From contig SGYO01000003.1 in assembly GCA_004321745.1 (NCBI GenBank), forward strand, positions 61,942-125,941: 64,000 bases of DNA. Direction: 5' to 3'. Below, one piece after another: positions 19,106 through 27,046 of the stretch. Made by a program: the position numbers and the translations under genes. The notes under the pieces were generated by a model. It saw nothing but the letters and a program-made list of their open reading frames with translations. It ran no database searches and was not told where the DNA came from. Each line of letters opens with the position of its first letter. Positions within the stretch are counted from its first letter, which is position 1. This DNA comes from a bacterium (GTDB taxonomy: Bacteria > Fidelibacterota > Marinisomatia > Marinisomatales > UBA1611).

Positions 19106-20557
19106 TTACGCCACGCCCCATGCAATTAAAGAAAAGAAAGATAGTAAAATCGGAAAGCCAATTAACCAACCACCTTCCTGCTTCTTAACTGGAAGTGAAG
19201 GACCTACATAATCAAACCTCATTTCAGATCTAGCAATCTTCCCTCCTTCAACATACAACGTTTCAGTGCCAAATATTTGGTTATTCAACATAGGATCATT
19301 AGAAACATAATCTATTGTTCCAGTATTCAAGTACATAAGATATTGAGGAGAAAATCCACTAACTTGATGCCAGCCCGGCTCAACGCGAATGGGAGCTTTC
19401 AGAGGAGTATGTCCGACATATCTGCCGTCTATGTAGATAGGTACACCATCCAAATTAGCATCTATTCTAATTGCTGATTGACCAAGAAGGAGCTCTTTAT
19501 CGCTTTTTCGTTTTTTAGAAACTCCGAACCTTCCTTTTGTAATAGAAGAAAAAGGTAGTTTTTGCCACCAAGAAGTTTTAGGTACTTTTATAATTCTACC
19601 GTCAAGTTCATCATTGATAATTGAATGGTCAGCAAGTTCTTCAATTAATTGACCTTTGGAAGATTCTAAATTATCAAAAAGTTTTGCTTTATCATCGTCC
19701 TCTCTTGCTGCAGTCATTCTGTCCCAAAAAGAAAGACTACTCTTAGTATTTTCACTTTTATTTTCCTTAGCAAGATCAGACCATTCTGAAAGTTCTTGAC
19801 CAGAATCTTCATCAACAAAGTATTCATCAACTGTATCAAACTCTTCATTAGAGGATTGATCATTAGACGACGTCTGATCCAATTTTCTAGTGGCCAAGGC
19901 GTAATTTGCAAATATGTCATCAATGGATTTTTTTTCGTCTACCTCTTTAAATCCTGATGCAATATTTTGATTTACTTCATTAGGATGATTTGTATGGTAA
20001 AGCTTGCCCTTGTAACGAAAAAGAGCATTAGGACCTAATTCTTCTCTCGCCTTGTTGAATGCGGCTTGAAAACTAGTATTGTATGCCGGAAAACCCTCCT
20101 GAGATACGACAGAAAACACAGATTTGCCATTTTTATCTAAGTGTTTTTTCAAATTTGCCTGCAAGCTATTTTTCATTTCTGTATGAATGAAAACTACAGC
20201 TGATGATGTCCCCTCACTGTTAATTATATCGTACCAGTGAATTTTCTTCGTTAATAAGATAGCAATTTGAACAGATTCATCAAAACTATCGATAACTAGC
20301 TCTTTAATCAAATTGTTTGGATCTGACTTTGGGCTAATATTATTTATGTGTTTTACACCTAACAGTGTAATGTAAAGCCAGTTTCTATCTGACTTCCAAC
20401 CGATTATATTATCATCTGGAATTGGCTCAGAGTATTCTATACTAATCATAAGACCGTTGGTTTTTGGATCGTATTTAATATCTTCAAGCACAGAAGATTT
20501 GCCCCAACTTACTATTAGGGACAAACCTAGAATGATATGTTTTATATTTTTTAACAT
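19106..20557 (-). CDS. Secreted AMIN-like/PEGA-domain protein with C-terminal membrane helix
   Basis: A 483-residue protein with a signal peptide (about 1-20) and a clear ribosome-binding site (GCGGAG). Residues ~22-130 resemble an AMIN domain. The middle (about 205-330) is acidic and low-complexity. Residues ~365-410 form a PEGA domain: IRIDANLDGVPIYIDGRYVG, then TPLKAPIRVEPGWHQV. The C-terminus is one hydrophobic helix (LIGFPILLSFFSLIAWGVA) at the very end of the protein. AMIN and PEGA domains are both linked to envelope or peptidoglycan attachment, so a cell-envelope structural role is likely. The terminal helix resembles that of the 1291-residue FG-GAP protein at 3161-7036 (shared AWG ending). 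Confidence 0.8.
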   Translation of the reverse strand: MLKNIKHIILGLSLIVSWGKSSVLEDIKYDPKTNGLMISIEYSEPIPDDNIIGWKSDRNWLYITLLGVKHINNISPKSDPNNLIKELVIDSFDESVQIAILLTKKIHWYDIINSEGTSSAVVFIHTEMKNSLQANLKKHLDKNGKSVFSVVSQEGFPAYNTSFQAAFNKAREELGPNALFRYKGKLYHTNHPNEVNQNIASGFKEVDEKKSIDDIFANYALATRKLDQTSSNDQSSNEEFDTVDEYFVDEDSGQELSEWSDLAKENKSENTKSSLSFWDRMTAAREDDDKAKLFDNLESSKGQLIEELADHSIINDELDGRIIKVPKTSWWQKLPFSSITKGRFGVSKKRKSDKELLLGQSAIRIDANLDGVPIYIDGRYVGHTPLKAPIRVEPGWHQVSGFSPQYLMYLNTGTIDYVSNDPMLNNQIFGTETLYVEGGKIARSEMRFDYVGPSLPVKKQEGGWLIGFPILLSFFSLIAWGVA

Positions 20558-20827
20558 ATTGGACTCCGCATAATTTGATATTAAAACATATTTTAGCCTA
20601 ATGTCAACAATAAATTAATATTCTCTAAATTACTATTATATATGCACTTGCAGGAAATAGGGCTACTTAATCAATTACTTTAAGTGCGGAATATTTGTTA
20701 TTTTCCCAGTCTTCAATCGTAATCTTTTACGCATTCTAATATATAGATATAAATTGAAAAATCTAGTTTACTCATCGTAGAAAAATAGTAGCTTTTAATA
20801 TAAATATATTAAAATAAATTCATAGCA
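20558..20827. promoter_or_regulatory. Divergent intergenic region
   Basis: This 270-base AT-rich gap separates the leftward PEGA gene from the rightward repeat-protein genes. It must contain promoters for both directions unless transcription enters from further away. A loose GCACTT/AAGTGC inverted pair (20644-20649 and 20682-20687) is visible, but it is too short and too widely spaced to call an operator. I see no RNA gene. Confidence 0.45.
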
Positions 20828-21898
20828 ATGTGTAATCAAATAAACAAAATTTTGCGTTTAATATTCTTCCAATTTGTGATTCTAGTTGGAGCCTCAAATA
20901 CCAAAGTTATTAAAAGCTACAGTATCTCAAAAAACTTTGGTACAGAAACAAGAGAACTCTCTCAATCTACCATTGTACGTTATAATTCAAAGAAACAGTT
21001 GTTAGACAGCACATTATATATACATAACATACCTTTATCTAAAAAATACAGCTACATTGACTTTAAAGATAGGCGGTCTCTTCAAAAGCTAGAGGGAGTA
21101 GAAAGGTTAATGCACTTTAAATATGAGTACAATCTGGAAGGTAAATTAGTTTCAAAGCAATTATACGGCTCCAAAGATGACTCGCTCAAATGGAAGGAAT
21201 TCTACAAATACTACAGCAATGGGAAATTATGGAAGATTATAAGGCTTGATCCATCTAAGGTTAACGCGTCCAACAAACTCGAAGGCCTGCTAGTTAATGA
21301 TAAAAATATGCCCTGGGGAGAAAGCTTCGATTATGATAAAAATGGAAAAATAAAAGAACATAAAGAATTTTATGCTGGCTTTGTAATAGAGCATACAATT
21401 TATGATTTAGATAGCAGTGGTGCAGTAGTAGTAAAAGAAGAAAACTATGATCCTTCAATTATGAGAAAGACCACCTATTCCTACAATGACAAGGGGAATA
21501 TTAATGAAATTATAGATTCACGGCGTGGTTATTCAATAGGCTCTAAGAAATATGAATACGACTCCATAGGTAGAATAAATAAAATTATATACTTTAATAT
21601 GAATGGGGATCAAGAAAAAACAATTACAAAGCTTTACGAAGACGATATGAAAAGAGAAACAAAAATTATTACAGATGCTTCAAAAAAACTTATCCGTAGA
21701 GTTGAAACTCGAAACAACAGCAAAAACAAAAAAATTATCCAAGCTACTTTTGATGATAAAAGTAGGCTTATACAGAAAAAAACCATTGGCTATGATAACA
21801 AAGGCAGATTAGCTAGGATACATGATTACGATATGTTAAAACCATCAGAAGGTGGAGAGCCAATACTAATTAACATAATTACGTATGAATATGATTAA
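20828..21898 (+). CDS. Secreted YD-repeat-like protein
   Basis: A 356-residue protein with an N-terminal hydrophobic leader (about 6-22) and a body made of short strands with the spacing of RHS/YD repeats. Examples are YEYNLEGKLVSKQLYG, YSYNDKGNINEI, YEYDSIGRINKIIYF and IGYDNKGRLARIHDYD. The family pattern is 'Y.YD..G.(l)..i'. There is no RHS core or C-terminal toxin domain, so this is not a polymorphic toxin. A beta-sheet-rich envelope or secreted protein is likely; the function is unknown. It is the first of three consecutive repeat-protein genes on the plus strand. Confidence 0.72.
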   Translation: MCNQINKILRLIFFQFVILVGASNTKVIKSYSISKNFGTETRELSQSTIVRYNSKKQLLDSTLYIHNIPLSKKYSYIDFKDRRSLQKLEGVERLMHFKYEYNLEGKLVSKQLYGSKDDSLKWKEFYKYYSNGKLWKIIRLDPSKVNASNKLEGLLVNDKNMPWGESFDYDKNGKIKEHKEFYAGFVIEHTIYDLDSSGAVVVKEENYDPSIMRKTTYSYNDKGNINEIIDSRRGYSIGSKKYEYDSIGRINKIIYFNMNGDQEKTITKLYEDDMKRETKIITDASKKLIRRVETRNNSKNKKIIQATFDDKSRLIQKKTIGYDNKGRLARIHDYDMLKPSEGGEPILINIITYEYD

Positions 21899-21943
21899 AT
21901 TATCAATCTATATTTTTAGTAAGATATAATTTCTGGAGGCACA

Positions 21944-22765
21944 ATGAAATTCATTGATGTAAAAAGCGCTATAATTGGAGTTTTAATTACTCTACTTTTT
22001 CTATCCATCTATGGATTTAGGCCTGAAACGGATGAATTGGGCCACTTAGTTGTAAAAAGCATCACGGTTGAAGATGACCGCGGGGTGGTTATGGGCTATA
22101 TGGGCAATGGCTATATGCAGACATACAACACTTTTGGCGAACCAACATTGTTTGTTGGAACGGGTAAGGACGGAGGTGGCTACTTAAGAGCATACAACGG
22201 TGAAGGGGATGAGTCAGCGTATGTTGGAACAGGTAGAATGGGCGGTGGATACATTAGAACTTATAACAATTCTGGTAGAGAAACCTCATACCTTGGAACA
22301 GGTTCTGATAACTCTGGACAGTTGCGAATTTATGATAAACAAGGAGAAACAAGATCATATATTGGGGATGGTTACTTACAAGCTTATAATCAATTTGGAG
22401 AAAGAACAATTTTCTTAGGCACTGGTACTAATGGAGGTGGATACTTACGCACATACAACTTTAGTGGCCAAGAAAGCATTTATGTAGGCACTGGTGCTGA
22501 CAGTTCAGGGCAAATAAGAATTTATGATAATTCTGGAGAAACAGGCTCATTCTTGGGAAGCGGATATTTTAGAACTTATAATAAGTTCGGCAAACTAACC
22601 ACTTTCATTGGAAATGCATCTGATGGTGGAGGCTATTTAAGAACAAATAATAAATTTGAAACAGAGACTGTATTTTTAGGTACAAATAATGCAAATGAGG
22701 GTCTAATAAACCTGAATGATAAGTTCGGGCAAAGTTTCTGGATAAGACTGAATAAGAAAAATTAA
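21944..22765 (+). CDS. Anchored or secreted protein built of 23-residue glycine-rich repeats
   Basis: A 273-residue protein with an N-terminal hydrophobic segment (about 9-24) that may be a signal anchor, and a strong ribosome-binding site (TGGAGG). After a ~45-residue lead-in, residues ~51-270 are ten tandem units of 19-23 residues with the consensus GGYLRTYN..G.ET.(y)(l)GTG.D. Two units are four residues shorter (ending YIGD and FLGS), which gives a higher-order pattern. Such regular strand-turn repeats are expected to fold as a beta-solenoid. I recognise no named family. The neighbours are also repeat proteins. Function is unknown. Confidence 0.75.
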   Translation: MKFIDVKSAIIGVLITLLFLSIYGFRPETDELGHLVVKSITVEDDRGVVMGYMGNGYMQTYNTFGEPTLFVGTGKDGGGYLRAYNGEGDESAYVGTGRMGGGYIRTYNNSGRETSYLGTGSDNSGQLRIYDKQGETRSYIGDGYLQAYNQFGERTIFLGTGTNGGGYLRTYNFSGQESIYVGTGADSSGQIRIYDNSGETGSFLGSGYFRTYNKFGKLTTFIGNASDGGGYLRTNNKFETETVFLGTNNANEGLINLNDKFGQSFWIRLNKKN

Positions 22766-22829
22766 TTTTTTCATTCACTTTTTGACTTTGTGATATTCTT
22801 GTTTTAAATTTCAATTACAAAAGGAATCC

Positions 22830-22838
22830 GGGGGGGGG
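22830..22838. repeat. Homopolymeric G tract (nine G)
   Basis: Nine consecutive G residues lie in an AT-rich intergenic region, 36 bases before the ATG of the MORN-like protein. An in-frame TAA at 22839 shows that the tract is not part of that reading frame. Tracts of this kind in other bacteria change length by slipped-strand mispairing and switch promoters on and off. A sequencing or assembly artefact is also possible. Confidence 0.8.
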
Positions 22839-22874
22839 TAAATCTTTATTTACTCTTCTTCCATTTGTATAAAA

Positions 22875-25800
22875 ATGTATATAAAAACTACAACACAGTT
22901 ATTTGCTGCATTAGCAATGCTATCCGCCATTTTCGCGCAGAATGATGGTTTAGTCGTCACTAAATATGACAACGGAGGTATAAAAGTAGAAGGAAATTAT
23001 ACCAGTGGTGTGCGTAATGGTGCTTGGGCCGAATACTGGGAAGAAGTATGGTGGTTCGATTATGGCGAAGACGGAGAACCAAACACCAAAGACACCTTAG
23101 AAAATAACAATCGCTGGGACTCTGTAGAGGTTGTTATTCCTGATTTTAAACCAAAATTAAAGCTGCAAGGTAATTATTTGAATGGAAATAGAGATGGAAC
23201 CTGGACAGAATATTTTGAAGATGGAAAAAGAAAAACAGAACTAAATTACTTGAATGGTAAGTTTAACGGGCTTCAATCATATTGGAGCTCAAATGGAAAC
23301 AAAATCCAAGAAAAAAATTATATCAATGGTAAGCAACAAGGCCTCTGGACCCTTTACTACCAAGAAACAGGTATTAAAAAAGAGGAAACAAATTATATTG
23401 ATGGAGTCCAAGAAGGATTATGGACAGAGTGGTATGAAGACGGTCAAAAAAGGAGAGAAAGAAATTTTAAAAATGGTGAAAGAGATAGTACATGGACTAC
23501 TTGGTATAAAAATGGTAATAAGAAATTTTTAGCTGGTTATTCAAATGGAAAACTTAATGGTAAATATATACGTTGGTACGAAGGAGGTATTATAAAAGAG
23601 CTTGATGGAGATTATCTTAACAATAAGAAGCATAAAAAATGGATATACTGGAGTAAAAATGGACAGAAAACAGAAGAAATAAATTATGACCAAGGAATTC
23701 ACCACGGTTCTCATATTAAATGGTTTGGTGAAAAAAGTGATCAACACAAAAATTTTCATGTAAATTATAAAGATGGTGATAAAGATGGGAAATGGCACTT
23801 CTGGTATTCTTCAGGAGTTGATTCCCTCAAAGCTACTTATTTAAATGGAGAAAAGGACGGACATTGGATTTGGTGGAGAAAAAACGGCTTAAAAGATAAA
23901 GAAGGCTTTTACAAAAAAGAAAAAAAGCATGGTTTATGGACGATATGGAACGATTCAACTGGGAGTTCGTATCACAAACTCCATGAAGAAACATATGTAA
24001 ATGATGCAATTGATGGTAAAGTAACTAAATGGTATAAAGAAGGCGGCTTAGATAGACAGGGTATAATGAGAGGAAAAGAAAAAGAAGGTGAATGGACCTA
24101 TTGGGAAAGAGGTGGAAAAAGATGGCTGAAGTTTGATTATGGCGATGGGCTAGAAAAAGTTACACTAGGAGAAATCGAAGAACGAGATGGCATTACCTTT
24201 AAAATTGGTAAATACGAACCTTACGTTGGTATAGTTGAAGAAACCGGCGGAAAGAGGGGATATAAACTACTTGGTAGATTTCTTGATGGAAAAAGAGATG
24301 GAAAATGGGTCCAGTGGTATGATAATGGACAAGTTGAGGTCCAAGGTGAATATTATCGTGGTAAAAAACATGGTGAGTGGTCTCTTTGGTACAACAATGG
24401 TAAAGCTAAAGAACAAGGCACATTTAGTTTTGGTAAAGTAGATAGCTTGTATAAATATTGGTTTGATAATGGTCATCTTAAAGAAGAGCAACGATACAAA
24501 AAAGGATTAGCTCATGGTAGATGGACCAAATGGTATAAAGAAGACCCCACTCTAAAATATGTCGAAAACGGGAATTGGCAATACAAAGACGGTGTCTATA
24601 AAGACGAAAACAATGAACTATGGAGCTGGTGGTGGTATCTAAATGATAACAAGGAAGAAGAAGGTTACTACATTGATGGAAATAAAGAAGGTGCTTGGGT
24701 TTCCTGGTTTGAAACAGGAGTTAAAAGTAGCGAAGGGGCATTTTCAAAAAATGAACGTGATGGTCTTTGGTTATACTACAATGAAGACGGCGCAGTAACT
24801 CAAGAACTAACCTACTCAAATGACTTATTAAATGGTAGGGAAACTAAATGGGTGGTATCTTCCTCAGATAGTCTTGGAAAAGAATATGAAAAATTTTGGA
24901 AAGACGGGCAATTAAATGGTCCAGCGACTACTTGGGTTGATGGATTCAGATCAAAAATGGTTACGTATAAAGGAGAGTCAGAAACTGGGAGAGAAATAGC
25001 GAATGGCCCTTGGGTTATTTGGTATCCTGGTAGTGATCAAATCATGGAACAAGGCTTTCACAAAAATAACATCCGTGATGGGTTAACAACATATTATTAT
25101 GAGAACGGAAACAAGAAAAAAGAAGGAAACCTATCTGCCAATGTTAATCAGAAGCTTTCTAAGCCTGAAGGAGTATGGACATACTGGAATAAAGATGGAC
25201 AAGTCGACTTTACATTTGATTATGGCAAAGGCCTTGACCATGTTAAGTTCAAGGATTTATCAAAAATAGATGAAAGCGAACTCCTATACAAAATTGATGA
25301 TAACACTACTCCTTTTACTGGCGTTATAGTAGATGAAAATAAAGAGGAAGAGTACGAATTTCTAGGTCGCCTTAAGAATGGAAAAAAAGATGGACCTTGG
25401 ATTAGATGGTATGAGAGTAAAAAAGTTCCTGAAGTGGTTTTAATGCCAACTCCAGAACCCCAGCCTAAAGGAACATGGAGTGGTGGAAAAGAAACATTAG
25501 GAGCATACAAGGACGGGAAAAAACATGGTTTGTGGACAACATACTACTCTAATCAACAAATAAAAGACATTGGAACGTATGAAAATGGGATTTACAATGG
25601 TAAGTGGACTTTCTATTATGAAAATGGCGAAAAAGAAAAAGAAGGCACTCTAAGAGATGGTAATGCTCATGATAAATGGATTTTTTACAATGAAAAAGGT
25701 AAAAGAACGCAAGAAGGCTCTTTCAATGAAGGCTTAAAGAACGGTAAATGGATAGCATACTTTGAAGATGGGAAACTAACTGAAGGTGAATATAAAGATG

Positions 25801-25958
25801 GGAAAAAAGATGGTACCTGGACTAGTTGGTGGGACTATGACAGAACACGAAAAGAAATGCAAGGCTCTTACAAGAGTGGTAAAATGGTAGATAAATGGTA
25901 TTTTTATAATAACAAAGGTAATCTAAAAGAAATAAGATACTTCTCCCCTGTTTTTTAA
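22875..25958 (+). CDS. Large secreted MORN_2/YwqK-like repeat protein
   Basis: A 1027-residue protein with a signal peptide (about 1-21) and roughly 33 units of ~23 residues with the consensus 'G..dG.W..WY.nG....e..Y..G'. Examples are DGTWTEYFEDGKRK, EGLWTEWYEDGQKR and NGKWTFYYENGEKE. This is the MORN_2 repeat. Databases often name such proteins 'YwqK family antitoxin', but nothing here suggests a toxin-antitoxin system. Two non-repeat blocks (about 419-475 and 778-838) are similar to each other (FDYG.GL..V), so a longer segment has been duplicated. No Shine-Dalgarno is evident, and a poly-G tract lies just upstream. The likely fold is an extended beta-sheet; function unknown. Confidence 0.82.
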   Translation: MYIKTTTQLFAALAMLSAIFAQNDGLVVTKYDNGGIKVEGNYTSGVRNGAWAEYWEEVWWFDYGEDGEPNTKDTLENNNRWDSVEVVIPDFKPKLKLQGNYLNGNRDGTWTEYFEDGKRKTELNYLNGKFNGLQSYWSSNGNKIQEKNYINGKQQGLWTLYYQETGIKKEETNYIDGVQEGLWTEWYEDGQKRRERNFKNGERDSTWTTWYKNGNKKFLAGYSNGKLNGKYIRWYEGGIIKELDGDYLNNKKHKKWIYWSKNGQKTEEINYDQGIHHGSHIKWFGEKSDQHKNFHVNYKDGDKDGKWHFWYSSGVDSLKATYLNGEKDGHWIWWRKNGLKDKEGFYKKEKKHGLWTIWNDSTGSSYHKLHEETYVNDAIDGKVTKWYKEGGLDRQGIMRGKEKEGEWTYWERGGKRWLKFDYGDGLEKVTLGEIEERDGITFKIGKYEPYVGIVEETGGKRGYKLLGRFLDGKRDGKWVQWYDNGQVEVQGEYYRGKKHGEWSLWYNNGKAKEQGTFSFGKVDSLYKYWFDNGHLKEEQRYKKGLAHGRWTKWYKEDPTLKYVENGNWQYKDGVYKDENNELWSWWWYLNDNKEEEGYYIDGNKEGAWVSWFETGVKSSEGAFSKNERDGLWLYYNEDGAVTQELTYSNDLLNGRETKWVVSSSDSLGKEYEKFWKDGQLNGPATTWVDGFRSKMVTYKGESETGREIANGPWVIWYPGSDQIMEQGFHKNNIRDGLTTYYYENGNKKKEGNLSANVNQKLSKPEGVWTYWNKDGQVDFTFDYGKGLDHVKFKDLSKIDESELLYKIDDNTTPFTGVIVDENKEEEYEFLGRLKNGKKDGPWIRWYESKKVPEVVLMPTPEPQPKGTWSGGKETLGAYKDGKKHGLWTTYYSNQQIKDIGTYENGIYNGKWTFYYENGEKEKEGTLRDGNAHDKWIFYNEKGKRTQEGSFNEGLKNGKWIAYFEDGKLTEGEYKDGKKDGTWTSWWDYDRTRKEMQGSYKSGKMVDKWYFYNNKGNLKEIRYFSPVF

Positions 25959-26002
25959 TTTCAAATATTTATATTATCTTAATAGAATTCTATTATAATA
26001 TT

Positions 26003-27001
26003 TTGAAACATCTTTTCACAATCCACAAACCACTTTTTAAGCTGTACAAAAAAGTGAGCTACATTCGTTTCATATCTCCACTGCTTTTTATTTTATTCTC
26101 AATATTTCTTTTCAACTGCAGCAATAAAAACCAAATTATTTCACAAGAAGTTATTGAAGAGATATTTGTTACAAAAAAGGATGCTATGCTATTTAATGAT
26201 GCTTTTGAAAGAGTCGTCATTGATGAAATACCAGCTTTTATTAAAATAAAAGCACTAGAAAAAATATTAATACTTGATAAATCAGAAAATGAAAGAACTT
26301 ATTATAAAACTATATTTAACAAAAAAGAGGGATGGGTAGAATCAAAATATTTAGCAGAAACCAAAGTAGAATTAAATATAAGAGATAGTGCTAAAGAGAT
26401 AGTTAAAAACAATAATAAACCAAAAATGCAATTAGCTAAAGACGAAAAAGATACAATTATAAAAAAGCAGACTGATAATTATTATGTTCAATTAGCATCT
26501 TTTAAAAATGAAATAAACGCTAAAAGACTTTATAATAGTATAAAACAAGAAAATTTTGGATTATCTTTAGAAAAAATAAACTCTCCCGAAGGCCTTTACT
26601 ATAGGGTCATTACAGAAAAATATCAAACAAAAAAAGATGCAGAAAATGTTTTAAATAAAATTAGAGAAAAGAATCGCAACTTGAATCCTATTATTAAAAC
26701 TAATACTAATATAAAAAGTACAAAAACAAATAAACCAACACCACAAACAAAAAATGGCAAAACAGAATATTACACAATTCAACTCAGTTCTTTTGAAGAC
26801 AGGAAAGCTGCTGAAAAATTAGCAAGAAAAATGACAAGATTAGGCTTTCCATCAAAGGTAACAGAAGCTTGGGTCAAAGGTAAAACCTGGTTTAGAGTTC
26901 AACATGGCGAATACAAAATGATTGCAGTTGCAAAGCAAGTTTCCATTAAATTAAAAAATAAATATAAATTCAACCCTTGGATTTCAAATATTTATAAATA
27001 A
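26003..27001 (+). CDS. SPOR-domain lipoprotein
   Basis: A 332-residue protein. After a hydrophobic leader there is a lipobox-like FLFNCS at residues 35-40, so Cys39 is the probable lipidated residue. Residues ~50-120 look like a bacterial SH3 domain ending in GWVESKYL. Two SPOR domains follow: ~160-235 (YYVQLASFKNEINAKRL) and ~255-332 (YYTIQLSSFEDRKAAEKL). SPOR domains bind glycan strands lacking stem peptides, usually at the division site. The start is uncertain: TTG at 26003, or GTG at 26054, which would give a shorter and more typical lipoprotein leader. It lies between the repeat proteins and ppdK. Confidence 0.85.
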   Translation: MKHLFTIHKPLFKLYKKVSYIRFISPLLFILFSIFLFNCSNKNQIISQEVIEEIFVTKKDAMLFNDAFERVVIDEIPAFIKIKALEKILILDKSENERTYYKTIFNKKEGWVESKYLAETKVELNIRDSAKEIVKNNNKPKMQLAKDEKDTIIKKQTDNYYVQLASFKNEINAKRLYNSIKQENFGLSLEKINSPEGLYYRVITEKYQTKKDAENVLNKIREKNRNLNPIIKTNTNIKSTKTNKPTPQTKNGKTEYYTIQLSSFEDRKAAEKLARKMTRLGFPSKVTEAWVKGKTWFRVQHGEYKMIAVAKQVSIKLKNKYKFNPWISNIYK

Positions 27002-27046
27002 TTCAAACCACTTTTTTAAAAAATTAATAATAGAAAGATTTAAAAT

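Noticed and set aside
20828..21898. RHS-type polymorphic toxin
   Set aside because: YD-like strands are present, but there is no RHS core box, no C-terminal toxin domain and no immunity gene.
22100..22760. Direct repeats that look like a CRISPR-like or tandem DNA array
   Set aside because: They are the coding repeats of the 23-residue unit protein; the DNA copies are not identical and there are no spacers.
22875..25958. YwqK-family antitoxin
   Set aside because: The name comes from the MORN_2 repeat. There is no toxin partner and the protein is large and exported.
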